64,000 nt of DNA from Helicoverpa zea. Lineage: Eukaryota; Arthropoda; Insecta; Lepidoptera; Noctuidae. The position numbers and the translations under genes were made by a program. The number at the start of each line of letters is the position of its first letter. Position 1 is the first letter of the stretch. Location of the stretch: positions 2,542,001-2,606,000 of the forward strand of contig NC_061470.1 of NCBI RefSeq assembly GCF_022581195.2, read 5' to 3'. A model generated the notes under the pieces. That model did not search any database. It was not told where the DNA came from and worked only from the letters and a program-made list of their open reading frames with translations. Below are positions 23,660-35,446 of the stretch, piece by piece.

Positions 23660-24028
23660 GTCGTGGTGGCCTAGTGGGTAAAGGACCAACTTCTCAAGTA
23701 TGAGGGCGCGGGTTCGATCCCAACTTAGGCAAGTACCAATGCAACTTTTCTAAGTTTGTATGTACTTTCTAAGTATATCTTAGACACCATTGCCTGTGTT
23801 TCGGATGGCACGTTAAACTGTAGGTCCCGGCTACCCTTGAACATCCTTGGCAGTCGTTACGGGTAGTCAGAAGCCAGTAAGTCTGACACCAGTCTAACCA
23901 AGGGGTATCGGGTTGCCCGGGTAACTGGGTTGAGGAGGTCAGATAGGCAGTCGCTTCTTGTAAAGCACTGGTACTCAGCTGAATCCGGTTAGACTGGAAG
24001 CCGACCCCAACATAGTTGGGAAAAAACC
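23660..24028 (+). mobile_element. Full-length tRNA-derived SINE
   Basis: The head shows A-box TGGCCTAGTGG (23667-23677) and B-box GGTTCGATCCC (23711-23721), an internal RNA polymerase III promoter. The body runs through 'tgtttcggatggcacgttaa' and 'tctgacaccagtctaacc' to 'gaccccaacatagttgg'. Most complete copy here and a useful reference for the roughly twenty fragments in the window. Confidence 0.8.
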
Positions 24029-24399
24029 TCTTTACGTCATGTCATATCGCTTTACTCTAGTTAGTTCTAGAATGTTAAGCTAAACTGTTTTTTTTTTCAG
24101 GTGTTAGCTACTATCATGATGATTTATTACACAAAAAACATCTGTAAACGTTTGGAAAGAAAAGATAAAATAGAAAAAATAATGTTGAAATAAAAATTAC
24201 GGAAAAAAATTAAAAATAATTCTAGCTCCTAAAGTACAAAAAATCGCTGAACATACATGGGGGTGATTCGGATACCCCATAGCCTAGAGCTTCTTAATTT
24301 TTCTTTTGGACGTCTATGGATGGGCCACCCTGTATATTAAATAATACATAGTTTTTGTTAGATGTACCACGCATTTAATAGGAAAACAAAAATATAATG

Positions 24400-24880
24400 A
24401 AAAAACGTGCACGTTCTTTGTCGTAGAAATACGACACGCGCGCTAGGGACACGTAAACAGTGTCGTTTATATGTATGCGACACAAGCGGTTAAAGGGTTA
24501 AGACTAAGTTGCACCGTTGCACCATTTACGATAACCAATTCATAACCAGCTGAATACTTGGCGCCCATTCGTCAAATCGGCGATTTGACAACCAAAAATG
24601 TTGTGTATGGTCAAATCTACGATATGGCTACGACATATACATATACCTGGTTAACACGTTCGCGGACACTACAACTTTAGATTGTGTACCAAAATGACAC
24701 AGTAAATGTCCATACAAATTATACGACGTGTATGTACGTAGCGTCCCATCGTAGCGTATCGTCCCAAGACATCATGACACAACCGAGCGCGATATGCGCG
24801 CGGGAACGTGTATACACCTTGCGCGTTAATTTCGAACGATGAGGTTTTATCTCGTTCTGTCCACGAACATGAAATAGTAC
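24400..24880. other. Intergenic sequence with CG-containing words, no recognised feature
   Basis: Locally richer in CG words than its surroundings ('gacacgcgcgctagggac', 'gagcgcgatatgcgcgcg'). No coding or repeat identity could be assigned; it may be an unrecognised transposon relic. Confidence 0.3.
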
Positions 24881-25197
24881 AATTCAGTTGTTTGAAAAAA
24901 ACCAACGCTTATATTTTTGGTGAAGTTGTATCTAGTAAAAAGGTTTATTTAATTAATAAAGGAAAACATCTTAAAAACCCGGATATTAAAGTCCGAAATT
25001 ACTATCTAATCCTACCTACTTAGGGAAGCAAGTGCAATGATTGACTCTCATTCCTTCTCTGTATGAGAAGAGGCCTGTGTCTTACAGGACAGCAACAAGG
25101 ACTGATAATGACTCATTCATAATAATAATTTGGAATGCTCTCACCTTGAAGTCAAGTAAATAACAATGCAACTTTTTTTAATAATATGTACTTTCTA

Positions 25198-25778
25198 TGT
25201 GTCGTGGTGGCCCAGTGGGTAAAGGACCAACCTCTCAAATATGAGGGCGCGGGTTCGATCCCAGGTCAAGCAAGTACCAATGCAACTTTGCAATACTTTA
25301 GTGCGGGGCTGCCGTGCAGACGATGTCCCACCTAATCGCATGTCCACTGTGCCCTGAAACCTGCTCGCGGGAGGACTTAATGAGCGCATCCGGCCGTGCT
25401 CTCGCTGTGGCGGAATATTGGGCTGACATAGTGTAGTCTCATATGACATGTCATCGACTCGAAAGAAGAAGAAGAATGCAACTTTTCTGAGTTTGTATGT
25501 ACTTTCTAAGTATATCTTAGACACCGTTGACTGTGTTTCGGATGGCACGTTAAACTGTAGGTCCCGGCTGTCATTGAACATCCTTGGCAGTCGTTACGGG
25601 TAGTCAGAAGCCAGTAAGTCTGACACCAGTCTAACCAAGGGGTATCAGGTTGCCCGGGTAACTGGGTTGAGAAGGTCAGATAGGCAGTCGCTTCTTGTAA
25701 AGCACTGGTACTCAGCTTAATCCGGTTAGACTGGAAGCCGACCGCAACATGATTGGGAAAAAGGCTCGGAGGATGGAT
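25198..25778 (+). mobile_element. tRNA-derived SINE with a 185 bp internal insertion
   Basis: Head (B-box 'gggttcgatcccaggtc' at 25250), then an insertion at about 25290-25475 ending in GAAGAAGAAGAA, then the normal SINE body from 'gcaacttttctgagtttgta' to 'ggctcggaggatgg'. The word 'aatgcaact' occurs at both edges of the insertion. Confidence 0.7.
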
Positions 25779-25974
25779 ATACTTTCTATGTATATCTTCA
25801 ACACCAATAAGTGAACTGATATAAATGAAAATAGTTTGAGGAAATTTGGACTTGAATTAACATTCGATGGTTTCCTGGATGAAAGAAGGCCTGTGCCCGA
25901 TAGCAAGAGTATAAAAAGGCCGATAAATTAACAAATTTATTAAAAAGAAGTATTATTATTTAGGCGTTTGGTTT

Positions 25975-26080
25975 TGACTTGGTTGAGGGGGTCACATAGA
26001 CTCTCAATATAAAACACTGGTACTCAGCTACATACGGTTATACTGAAAGCCGACCCCAATAAACATATATTTGGGAAGAT
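25975..26080 (+). repeat. SINE 3' fragment
   Basis: 'ggttgagggggtcacataga', 'actggtactcagctacat', 'gaaagccgaccccaat', diverged from the reference copy. Lies 3' of gene 3. Confidence 0.45.
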
Positions 26081-26137
26081 GGTTGGCAGAAAAGGTGAAA
26101 AGCAATAAAAAAAAACTTTGTACATTCCTCTACTTTT

Positions 26138-26143
26138 TTTATT
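26138..26143 (-). promoter_or_regulatory. Candidate polyadenylation signal of gene 3
   Basis: AATAAA on the minus strand, about 240 nt after the gene 3 stop codon, inside GTTTGAATAAAAAAAG. The position is plausible for a short 3' UTR. There is no transcript evidence. Confidence 0.35.
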
Positions 26144-26383
26144 CAAACAATAAATAACCACTGAACAAGTCCAAAAGACCTTTGACATTTTTAAGAAAGA
26201 ATTGAATACAACAGTTTTGCAAACACATCTCAAAGGTCTGGTAAACTTTTTATAATAACACCATCATTATCCAGACAATTAATAAATTAAACAACTGTTT
26301 CCAAGACCCCTAAAACCAAAACAATTGAAATCGACCATCTTTAATCGACTTCAGAGGAGGAGGTTTTCAAGTCGTCCGTTTTT

Positions 26384-29300
26384 TTAATCTACACACAAAG
26401 TTTTGAAAGATCCAGGCATGCCTGAATACTCTTCATTGAAGGTAGCTGAATTCCGAAGAGATTCATCAGTCGAAGCCTGTTCCATGTATTTCACTCTTGC
26501 AATGTGTTCATCCGAACTTATTTCTTTGAAGTCCATTTCTGGAATAAGAATTACATTTGTATGGTAAATGTAAGATTATGTCACAAATATCTTAAGTCGC
26601 GGTGACCTAGTGGGTAAAGAACCAACCTCTCGAGTATTAGCGTGTGGGTTCTATTCCAGGTCATGCAAGTACCAAAGCAATTTTTCTAAGTTTGTATGAA
26701 TTTTCTAAGTATGTCTTGGATACCAATGGCTGAGAAAAAGGTGAAAGAAATCATCTTGAGGAAACCTGGACTATAGAGTCTGGAATCACCAACCCGCATT
26801 GAGAGAGCGTGGTAACAACAACAACATCAAATTTCCTATTGGTAGGACGATATCAAACTGACTACAAAATTTGATGGAATTCACGATTTTATCTCAAAGG
26901 GCTTAGCCTTAGACTCACCCAGTTTTGTGAGAAAAACCTCTATCATCAATAACTCTTTAAGTTACTATGTCCATCTAAGAGACACAAATCTGAAGTGATG
27001 GTATCCATAATAAACGCATTTTTTGTTTGCCTGTACCCTAAAGAATTCGAAACTACTGACCCGATTTGAAAACCTCTCTCACTATTGGACATCTGCACTC
27101 TTCCAAGTAACAAAGGCTATAATATTTTATCCCGGTGCGGCCCGTAGTTCCCATGGGACGAGGGCGAAACTGCGGAAAATCGACTAGTAATTTAGTAAAT
27201 ACCTTAAAAGCCATTCCTTACCAGTCAATTCCTTCATGCTCTTCTCATCCCCACCAAGGTCCGTCGGCAAATGCTCTCTTTTGATATGTTCATATAGCGA
27301 TTCAACACTATCATGTATGATCAATCTTTGAGAAAGTTTTTGACTAAGACCTTGCTTGATAACTGTGATAAGCGTATCGAAGAATTTGGACCCACTTATA
27401 AAATGGATCTTCTTCATTCGCTGACCTAAAGCTTCCTGCAAACAATTAGGGACAAGTTTATTTAAAGGAACAGAAAATGAGTAATATGCATATTGCATAT
27501 TGTATACTGCAATATACTAAATAAGCATTGTTGAAAGGTTCTTCTAATCTAACCTACAGACAGACATGTGTTGCTAGGTAGTTTTTTGCGCTACTTCTTC
27601 TTCCCAGCAAAAACACATAGGAAGTAGTGAAGGGTGTGCATTTTGGCAGTCTTTTGAAATTGTTGACGTTCAAAAAGTGCTGTTTTGCAGCCAAGTTTGA
27701 ATACATGATTTTTATAGTTACGCCGAGCGTAAGACCATGATACACGTGATCTTCGATGTACTAGGGTAGGTATCAATCACGAACTTTTGGACCCTGAGCT
27801 GCTTTGTGAAAGTGTGAAAGTCTTAAAACGCAAAAAGCCATTCCGTCACGGCTAGAAGTCGAACTCAAGACCCCAAGCACGAGACTATTAAGCAGTTAGT
27901 AAGAATACTTACAATGACAAGATTTAGAGCTTTGTGAACAATTATAGGGTTCAGCGTCTTGACTGTTCCCATTTGGATATTCCTGGTGTCACCAATTATC
28001 TCGTAACCGTTGCAATAGTCATGTTGTAGCATGTAGTGGCCAAACTGGAAAATATAAACATTACTTTCATATTTACATTTTACATATACTTGAATAATCT
28101 GCTAGAAGGACATCATAAGGTTTATTGGAACTCACCACAATAAGATACCGGTAGTACGAAATGAGTTCAAACTTGTTGTCATGGACTCCTGTTAAGACGC
28201 TCACCACCACGCGATAATTGTCAGGAGTTGGCTTCGGTAGAACGCATGTCATGCTGAAAATATAAAATAACCATCATCATCATTTATTTTGTCAAGGAAA
28301 GCCGTCTATTGGTGATAATTTCAATCGCCTTTATTCCAAATCATTGTCTTTATTCTCTTTTAAAATATAATATTATTTCCAGATATAAGTATCGTCTTTC
28401 AATCACACCATATGCGGTCTTTTCGTATCCTCGGTTGGTCTAAACTTTTCTTATTGTACCTTTTACCTAATCATCACAATGAATTTTCCGCATGATTTTG
28501 TTTTGTGAACCCTCTAAATTTCTCATGAGTAATTTGGACAGAAAGGACTAGTGACTCGACCGGACAGGAACAAAGGTGATTATTCATACGTATTATGAAG
28601 TTTATCTTACCAAACATTATTATGAGGCACAAATTCATTCCTAATATCGTAGTTCTGAAGAAACTCAGGCATCATGCCGGTAAATGTACATAGTTTATCG
28701 AAACGCTTCTTAGCCCTCTCAATGGACCCTTTATTGTAGATGAGGTAGCGCTCCAAAAAGTCTCGATCTGCAAAAATTATGGAATTTAACTGGATCTGCA
28801 AATATTTGGTTACGGGCTATTCCTATGTTGAAGAAGATACATATATAATGAAGAGCTCGTGACTAAGTCGAAGCCGTGCGGATCAATAGATCATAAGGTT
28901 AAGCAGCGCTTGGTGCGGTCGGTCCGTGGATGCACAGGTTTATCAATCACCAACTTCGGGGCTTTGTGAAAACCCATAAACTGATTTCGGCCCGACCCGG
29001 GTATCATACACGAGACCTCGTGCATATCAGCCGCGCTTACGACAGCTATACCAACGAATGGTAAGTCAATAGGTTCCCTGATACACGGTTGACTTTGAGA
29101 CACAGCCATTAAGTAAATAATATAACACAATTAATCATTCTATTATATAAGACGTTGATTCTTTATTATTAATGGTAATAAAACGCGTAGGTATACGTTT
29201 AATAGCTTTGAGAACATTTGTCATAATTTTGTAGGAAGTCATTGTGTAAGTATGTATCGTTAAAATAATTGAAGAAAATAGAAATGAACTCGTGAAAATA

Positions 29301-32238
29301 GTTATAGTCGAAAAGATTCTTTTCAGACTCAAAAAAAAAATATTTCTTACTATAACTTTCCTGAATTGTAAACTAGACACACGGCAGTGTGTCCGCCAAG
29401 TTTGAGCAAAAAAAGCGACACACCGGTCGTGGGTTATATTGCACGAACCATTTCGGGCCCAATTCGACCCCCCTATAACTCAAAATCTATTTTATTTACG
29501 CATATCAAATTTCTAGTATCTGTTGAGACCCCCTCACTTATCTAAAATACAAAATTTCATTAATATACCTATTGTAGGTCTTGAGATATTGACGTCAGAA
29601 AATCGCTATTTTTACGATACACTCACTGACTGACTGACTCACTCACTCATCAAAAACCTAGACCACTTCCAATGGTCGTATTGACTTGAAAGGACAATGC
29701 TATACTTTGTATGAAAGTTGGGCTCAAGAGTTGCCCACAGTAACTGCAAAGTGTATTATGTTCCATAGGCTTATAATAGGTCCCAGACCGAAATATTTCG
29801 AAATCTATCCCAGGAGTTCTGAGAAAAACTGGTTTGACTCTTATTCAATATTACGAAAAACATGCTTACGAACTCTTAACTATTCCACTTTTATTACCTT
29901 AATTGAAATGCATTATAATATTAATCGACAAATACGAGGTATTGAACGAGATTTTTTTTACCGACTTCAAAAAATGGAGGAGTTTCTCAGTTCGTTTATA
30001 TTCTTTTTACGTAAGTACGTGCATAACTCCGTCGTTTACCAACCGATTTAAACAATCATTTTATTGTTTGAAAGGATTTACTTTCCAAATGGTTCCTTTG
30101 TTATTCGGTCCAGGGTCTGGTGATAGAAACCTTAAAACAATATGGAACTCTCGGAAATTGTAAGCACATATCGAATAAAAACTTGTCATTCGGGTATATG
30201 TCTTCGACACCACAAAACAGTGGAGGTTAAGACCTGACCTGACGATGGAGACGACAGTGAGACGAGGGAACTCCTCAACGGTATCTATTTACTACCTCGT
30301 GTTCGAGCTTATTTTATTCGTCTTGATAAGATTTTTCCATTGCCATTACGGATATTAATTGCATGACGCTACACGAATTTAGGACTGATTGTGGTAGATA
30401 GAGACTGTAAAGCAAGAGAAACAACAGTTACCTTTAAACGTCTATTTCTGTTTTTTTTTTTTATCCTGTTAACAGTGAAACCACTAATTATGTGAATGTT
30501 ATTTCAAGAAAAGAGGTTGTTAGGTTTGTGGCTGCTTAAAATGGCTGGCTAACAATGGCTGGCTAACATTAGAACCGGCTTTATAAAGTGACTGTTCAAG
30601 TTTAACATTAGAACAGGTTTTTCTAGGGACCTCTAGGACCGATTTCCAAAATATTTGGACTTCGTGTTCACAGTGCAGTAAAAAACCTATTTCGACCACT
30701 TTCACTACTGGGCAAATGGCTCAGGCTTTGTTAAGTGACTATCTATGGAGAACATTTGAACCGACTTTTTTCGGGACCTCTGGGACCGATTTCAAAAATA
30801 TTTGGATTTCTTGTTCAGTGTGCACTATGGAACCAGCTGGAACTACTCCCACTGCTGGGCAAACTTTGAGCCCAGACCCTGGCATTGTCCTTTAGCATGG
30901 AGTTAGGTCTTTATGTCAAGGTAAAGGGAAAAATCTGAAAATGGCCAAGTGTGAGTCGGTTTCAAAATAATGAAGGTGTAAAATACCCGGTGTAAATTTT
31001 TACCCCTAAGGAACTAAAACGAACTAAATTTATCTATATTTATATAATATATCTTCGAATGGTCGTACCGATCTGAAATTCGTTACAAAGGTTTGTATTT
31101 AGTCAAAGTAAAGTAAAAATCTGAAAACGGTCAAGTGTTAGTCACATTCGAAAATAACGAATGTGTAACTTTGATCCACGAACATAATATGTGTTAACAT
31201 GTCTTGTCAGTCAGTTGGTAAATCTAGTCCATTTAGTTAATCTAGTTCATTTCTTTGTAAGAAGCATAGTGCATATTCAAAAATGTGAAAGATAGTATAA
31301 ATGAGACATTTCCTTAACTAACTTAATCATAAGAAAAAAGTAAAATAAACAACCTTACAAAAATAAATGAAATCCCACCCAAAACAAAAATGTGAAAGAC
31401 TGCCAAGTTCGATAATATGGGTATGCTTCGCCTATAAAAGAAGTGAGATCTGAATAAGTACCAAGTTCCATACACATACCTCAGTTAAAAATAGTTACTT
31501 TTTAATGATGTTACTTGGCAAGTTTTAATAGAAAATTAAATACTTGATTCATTGCGTTTAGTAGGTTTATAACAAGGTGTGTGAAAACTTGTCAAGTAAC
31601 ATCATTAAAAAGTAACTATTTTTAACTGAGGTATGTGTATGGAACTTGGTACTTATTCAGATCTCACTTCTTTTATAGGCGAAGCATACCCATATTATCG
31701 AACTTGGCAGTCTTTCACATTTTTGTTTTGGGTGGGATACTTTATTTTCATTACAAATTAGCTTAATTTCACGCACGGAATTATTCAAATTTTAAATATG
31801 AGACAAGAAACCAGTAAGTCTAACAAGTCTTACCCAGGAGCATTGGGTTGTCCGGGTAACTGAGTTGAGGAGGTCAGACAGGCAGTCGCTCCTTGTACAC
31901 AGCTGCCTCTGGATAGACTGGTAGACGATAGGATAGGATAGTCGCCCCTCCTAAAACATTGGTACTCAACTGTTTAGACTGGAAGTCGACCTCAACATAG
32001 TTGGGAAAAGACTAGGCAGATGAAGATATGAGAAATGGTACGACGTAAAAGTTAGAATATTTTTAATTTACTCACCAAATTCTTTGACCCTGAAGTGGGG
32101 CTGCTTTTTGATCCAATCTTCCAACTGATCTATGTCTTGTTTCAACCTATTGATATCGTCATAACCGAAACATTTCCGAACGTTCATCAATTGGTTGTCA
32201 TTGAATTCGAAAATTGGACACGGTTTAATTGACTCCAT
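26384..32238 (-). CDS. CRAL-TRIO lipid-binding protein, alpha-tocopherol transfer protein-like (gene 3)
   Basis: Six exons on the minus strand: 32076-32238, 28611-28767, 28136-28253, 27913-28044, 27222-27435 and 26384-26538, totalling 939 nt (312 residues, TAA). All introns are GT-AG with the phases of genes 2, 4 and 5. Exon 1 encodes a charged N-terminus leading into DWIKKQPHF; exon 2 has DRDFLERYLIYNKGSIERAK. Exon 4 has HDYCNGYEIIGD, exon 5 has LPTDLGG at residues 246-252 (LPEEYGG in gene 4), and the C-terminus is MPGSFKTLCVD. The ATG at 32238 is the first ATG after a TATA/initiator pair (32412-32445), which fixes the start. Family role: binding and transfer of lipophilic vitamins or lipids in the cytosol. 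Intron 1 (3.3 kb) contains a long hairpin-forming element at 31372-31738. Confidence 0.93.
26594..26820 (+). repeat. Composite of SINE head and inverted SINE-like fragment
   Basis: tRNA-like head 'cggtgacctagtgggtaaag' and 'gggttctattccaggtc', then from 26735 the reversed 17752-type repeat ('gaggaaacctggactatag', 'aatcaccaacccgcattga'). In the last intron of gene 3. Confidence 0.5.
27005..27188 (+). mobile_element. Helitron-like element, degenerate
   Basis: 'tttttgtttgcctgt', 'cactattggacatctgcac', 'aacaaaggctataatatttt', 'tcccggtgcggcccgtagtt' and a final 'gactagt' follow the block order of 16914-17122. Ends about 35 bp before the 27222 splice border of gene 3. Confidence 0.5.
27770..27905 (-). 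repeat. tRNA-derived SINE fragment (second family)
   Basis: Minus-strand B-box-like 'gagttcgacttctagcc' and 'actttcacaaagcagctc' match the head region of 44634-45000. In gene 3 intron. Confidence 0.4.
28870..29100 (-). repeat. tRNA-derived SINE fragment (second family)
   Basis: Minus-strand 'cgggtcgggccgaaatcag', 'gggttttcacaaagccccga' and 'attgataaacctgtgcatcc' match 44690-44790. In gene 3 intron 1. Confidence 0.5.
29376..30160 (+). repeat. Interspersed repeat starting CTAGACACACGGCAGTGTGT
   Basis: The first about 90 bp repeat almost exactly at 40594-40690. Further in are a (CTGA)n/(CTCA)n block at 29626-29650 and the 'accgacttcaaaaaatgg' motif at 29961 shared with 33180 and 38060. The 121-codon frame at 29686-30051 has no recognisable domain and is treated as repeat sequence. 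Confidence 0.5.
30530..31190 (+). repeat. Internally duplicated repeat region in gene 3 intron 1
   Basis: The block 'gggacctctaggaccgattt' plus 'atatttggact' (about 30626) recurs about 147 bp later ('gggacctctgggaccgattt', about 30773). 'aaaatctgaaaatggccaag' (30931) recurs at about 31115 as 'aaaatctgaaaacggtcaag'. The class is unknown. Confidence 0.45.
31372..31738. mobile_element. 367 bp foldback element with about 150 bp inverted repeats
   Basis: The left arm begins ATCCCACCCAAAACAAAAAT and the right arm ends with its exact reverse complement at 31738. The arms pair almost perfectly for about 150 bp (31372-31523 with 31584-31738) around a loop of about 60 bp. No ORF. It lies in intron 1 of gene 3, so the pre-mRNA would contain this hairpin. 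Confidence 0.8.
31800..32035 (+). repeat. tRNA-derived SINE body, rearranged
   Basis: 'gagttgaggaggtcagacag', 'gcagtcgctccttgtacac' and 'gacctcaacatagttgggaa' match the SINE body. Part of the middle is duplicated around 31930-31960. It ends just 40 bp from the gene 3 exon 1 donor. Confidence 0.55.
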
Positions 32239-32411
32239 TTTTTTTTTTCAGAAAACTTTCCAATTTTTTATATTTTTTTAAACTTTTTTTCTAAATTAAT
32301 AAATCCTATTTTTAATTTTATCTATTAATTTTCAATTATTTTATTGTTAAATGAGATATTTTTTTATTCGATAATAATTTGATATTGATGCGCGGGAGTT
32401 TCCACTAAGAG

Positions 32412-32445
32412 TGAATTTCAAGCAAATAGGCGACGCATTTATATA
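32412..32445 (-). promoter_or_regulatory. Core promoter of gene 3 (TATA box plus initiator)
   Basis: On the minus strand TATATAAA lies at 32445-32438, and an initiator-like TTCACTC places a start at about A-32412, 33 nt downstream. The resulting 5' UTR of about 174 nt is unspliced, very A/T-rich and contains no ATG before 32238, in agreement with the chosen start codon. Confidence 0.6.
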
Positions 32446-32699
32446 AATACTCACCTAATATTACGTACATAGAGAAAAAATAATTTATGCACTCGCTTGG
32501 AACGTCGATTGTATTTGAAAATTATTCAATCACAATACTATAAATAACTGTTAATTTTTGTTTTTAATTAAAATCGACAATGCAGGATAATAAATTGTAG
32601 TCAACAGAGTAACAAGTGATTTTTTTGATAGTACCTAATAATTAAAAGGTTTTTATAGAAAATAATCAGTAGGCATAGTTCAAATATTATACTATGTGT

Positions 32700-32955
32700 A
32701 CGACCTCGATGACGCAATGGTCACCATGCCGGACTGCCGAACCTGAGGTCCCGGGTTCGATTCTCAGTTCGGTCGACATTTGTGTGATGAGCATGCTTGT
32801 TGGCCGTGGTCTGGGTGTTATAATATGTATTTATAAATATGTATATATGTAGTTATATGTAGTTTATCAGTTGTGTTAGCACCCATAACACAAGTTAATT
32901 AATAACTTACCGTGGGGCTAACCGACCGTGTGTGAAAAATGTCCCGGCATTATTT
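32700..32955 (+). mobile_element. tRNA-derived SINE (third family)
   Basis: A-box-like 'gacgcaatggtcaccatgcc' and B-box 'gggttcgattctcagtt' head a 250 bp element with 'ggccgtggtctgggtgttat' and an end with (TTTA)n repeats. Lies upstream of the gene 3 promoter, opposite strand. Confidence 0.65.
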
Positions 32956-32969
32956 ATTTATTTATTTAT

Positions 32970-33186
32970 TTTATTTATGTTCACAATCTTTCGTGATATT
33001 AATCAAGAGTTACTTCCAATTTCTCAGGGTTTTTATCATCAGAACCGACTTAGTAATAATGGGACCCAACTGCAACTATACTCTTTCATTATAAAGAAAG
33101 AACGTTTCCATGCATTTTCGACAAAAACAGTAACAAGGACAAAAAAACACAACTTGAGAACCTCCTCCTTTTTTGAAGTCGGATAA
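32970..33186 (+). repeat. Interspersed repeat ending in the GAAGTCGG motif
   Basis: Ends 'cttgagaacctcctcctttt' then 'gaagtcggataaaa', the same end as at 38035-38070 and, reversed, 5296-5330 and 26340-26365. It also shares 'ctcagggtttttatcatcag' with 37878-37897. Confidence 0.5.
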
Positions 33187-33189
33187 AAG

Positions 33190-34105
33190 TAAATAAATAG
33201 CATTGTATATGAATATTACAGCCTTTCATCTTAAAAGTTATTTTAGAGCAATATTTTTAATTAGTTTCACTGGTATTTGTTGATTGCGATTCGAAACGAC
33301 TAGGCTTCAATTAAATATAAATGAAAAATAAATTATTTCTTCTTACTTTCCTACTTCCTAATTATGTACGGCTTAAAAATAGAATTTTATAAGAATATTT
33401 AATATTGCATTAAATAAATGGAAAATACTCAATACTCAATTCTATATTAGCATTCCATACACTATAATGGTGGTACCTACATTTTATAGTCTAGAATTAA
33501 TATGGACCCTATAGGGCACAGCTTAAAGAAATTGCAAGGTTTAGTAGTGGCTGAACATTATAACTATATTTTACAACAACAATAGTTTATTGTCTTTGGT
33601 TTTGGGCATTTTTTATCATTAACTCACCGTTTTCACGTAGGTTTTTACTGTAATTAATTACTGCCCGTGCTGGTATAAAATAAAAGCAATAAAAGGTACT
33701 AGAGAATAGTGTGGCTTTACAATAGTGAAAAAATTTTACTATTTAGTATTTTTGGAGTCATTAGAATACAAACCAACAAATGTAAAAATGTTTTTTCTTT
33801 ATAATATTAGTATAGATTATATTATCCTCCAAAATAGCTTACACATGTAACTCTAAAAAACCTCTTTACAAGACTTAATACAAATAATATTTATCTAGGT
33901 TAACAGTTCAAAATGATTAATAACTCATTGTTTATTATCGATTATCGCCTCTAATAATCTTTATATATATAACGGTTTAAATAAGATTTATTGAGCAATA
34001 AAATGTTTTTTTATAACTATTACAAAAGCGTGCATAATTATAATATTAATTAAAACTTTTATTACCACGTATCATCTAGCCTATTTCTCAACCACTACAA
34101 TTATC
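33190..34105. other. AT-rich intergenic stretch
   Basis: About 0.9 kb with no gene. A short minus-strand Helitron-like end ('ctttataatattagtatag') is visible near 33798-33820. Confidence 0.4.
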
Positions 34106-34109
34106 TGTA

Positions 34110-34315
34110 CTATACTAAAATTATAAAGAGGAAATATTTTTTTGTTTGTTTGTTTGTATCATAATGACTCCGAAACTAATGAAACAATTTTCAAAATACT
34201 TTCACTGTTGAGAGGCTACTCTCTTCCCGAGTAACATAGGCTGTATATTTTACCCCGGTACAAGCAGTAGTTTCCACGAGACGCTGGTTACGCTTTCAAA
34301 AACGGCTAGCATAAC
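34110..34315 (+). mobile_element. Helitron-like element
   Basis: Begins 'tgtactatactaaaattata', has a (TTTG)n block and 'cactgttgagaggctactct', and ends 'aaaaacggctag'. Same layout as 16914-17122. Confidence 0.55.
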
Positions 34316-34339
34316 TGTGTTTGATAACTGAGCTGATCT

Positions 34340-34935
34340 TAAGGAAACATAATATATAAAAACATGAATAAGACCTGTCATCGTTAACTTCGAGCAATAC
34401 GATACGCCTTGACGAGACTGGTTGTCAGACTTTTTGGCTACTCACTACCCGTGAGAACTGCCAAAGACATACAAATGACAGACGGTACCCACAAAATTTT
34501 ATGTGCCTCCCGAAAAACTCGTCATGCCAAGATGGTCACCTAGAACCACGAGCAAGCGTTGCTCAATAGGAGGAAGACAGAGGAAGACGAAGGAAGGAGT
34601 ATTGCTACCAATCGACACGTGTATCTATGACTCAGTCATGAAAATATCTTTGAAGATTTACTACTATACAATTATTGTTGATTTATAGTATCCTTTGCGT
34701 GTTTCGGAAAGCACGACAACCTGTAGGGTATTCCGGGTGTCATTTGGCAGTCGACACGGGTAGAAGCCAGAAAGTCTTGCTACCAGTCTTAACAAGGGGT
34801 ATTGGGTTGCCCAGGTCAGGGTTTAGGTTAGATAGGCAGTTGCTGCATGTAAACCACTGGTACTCAGCTGCATTCAGTGAGACTGGAAGCCGACCAGAAC
34901 ATAGATGGGAAAAAGCTAGGCAGATGATGATATAG
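34340..34935. repeat. SINE fragments in opposite orientations
   Basis: A minus-strand piece at 34375-34490 ('gagactggttgtcagactt', 'actacccgtgagaactgcc') is followed by a plus-strand body at 34690-34935 ('gtgtttcggaaagcacgac', 'gcagtcgacacgggtagaag', 'gactggaagccgaccagaac'). Confidence 0.5.
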
Positions 34936-35174
34936 TATCGGTTCCATCCTGCTTCAAGCTTTAAAAAAATATTTTACTTGGAACTTGAACCTTGAAATGT
35001 TAGGTAAACACTTATTTATATTAAATAGTGGTGAAAACCAACTCAGGCATTTTTGGCATAAGGATGGTCACGTATTGATGATGCGGATCTACGTCTCTTT
35101 TTTTTATTACATTCGCCTCCATAAAATCCACGAAATCTTTTCATACGATTACCGTCAGATACGCAATAGGTAGT

Positions 35175-35250
35175 CATTCCATGTAAAGCACTAGTTCTCA
35201 ACTACATCCAATTAGACTGGAAGCTCACCACAACATACTTTGCTTCTCTC
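35175..35250 (+). repeat. SINE 3' fragment
   Basis: 'gtaaagcactagttctcaac', 'attagactggaagctcacca'. Short relic downstream of gene 4. Confidence 0.35.
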
Positions 35251-35446
35251 TATCTCATCTCTATATCGCTCTAAGGTTTGCTGTTTGAGTACCCAACTTT
35301 GCGTTAAGCTCGCCCTTGTACATAACCTCCCCGTATTGTGTGTATTAAAACATAGTTTCGAAAAGGCTAGGAAAATTGTGGTTTGCAATGTCAAGTGATA
35401 ATCGTCATACATAAAAATAAAACAGCCTCATATTTTAAAAATAAAT

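Noticed and set aside
29686..30051. 121-codon + strand frame
   Set aside because: Lies in an interspersed repeat shared with other loci; no domain seen.
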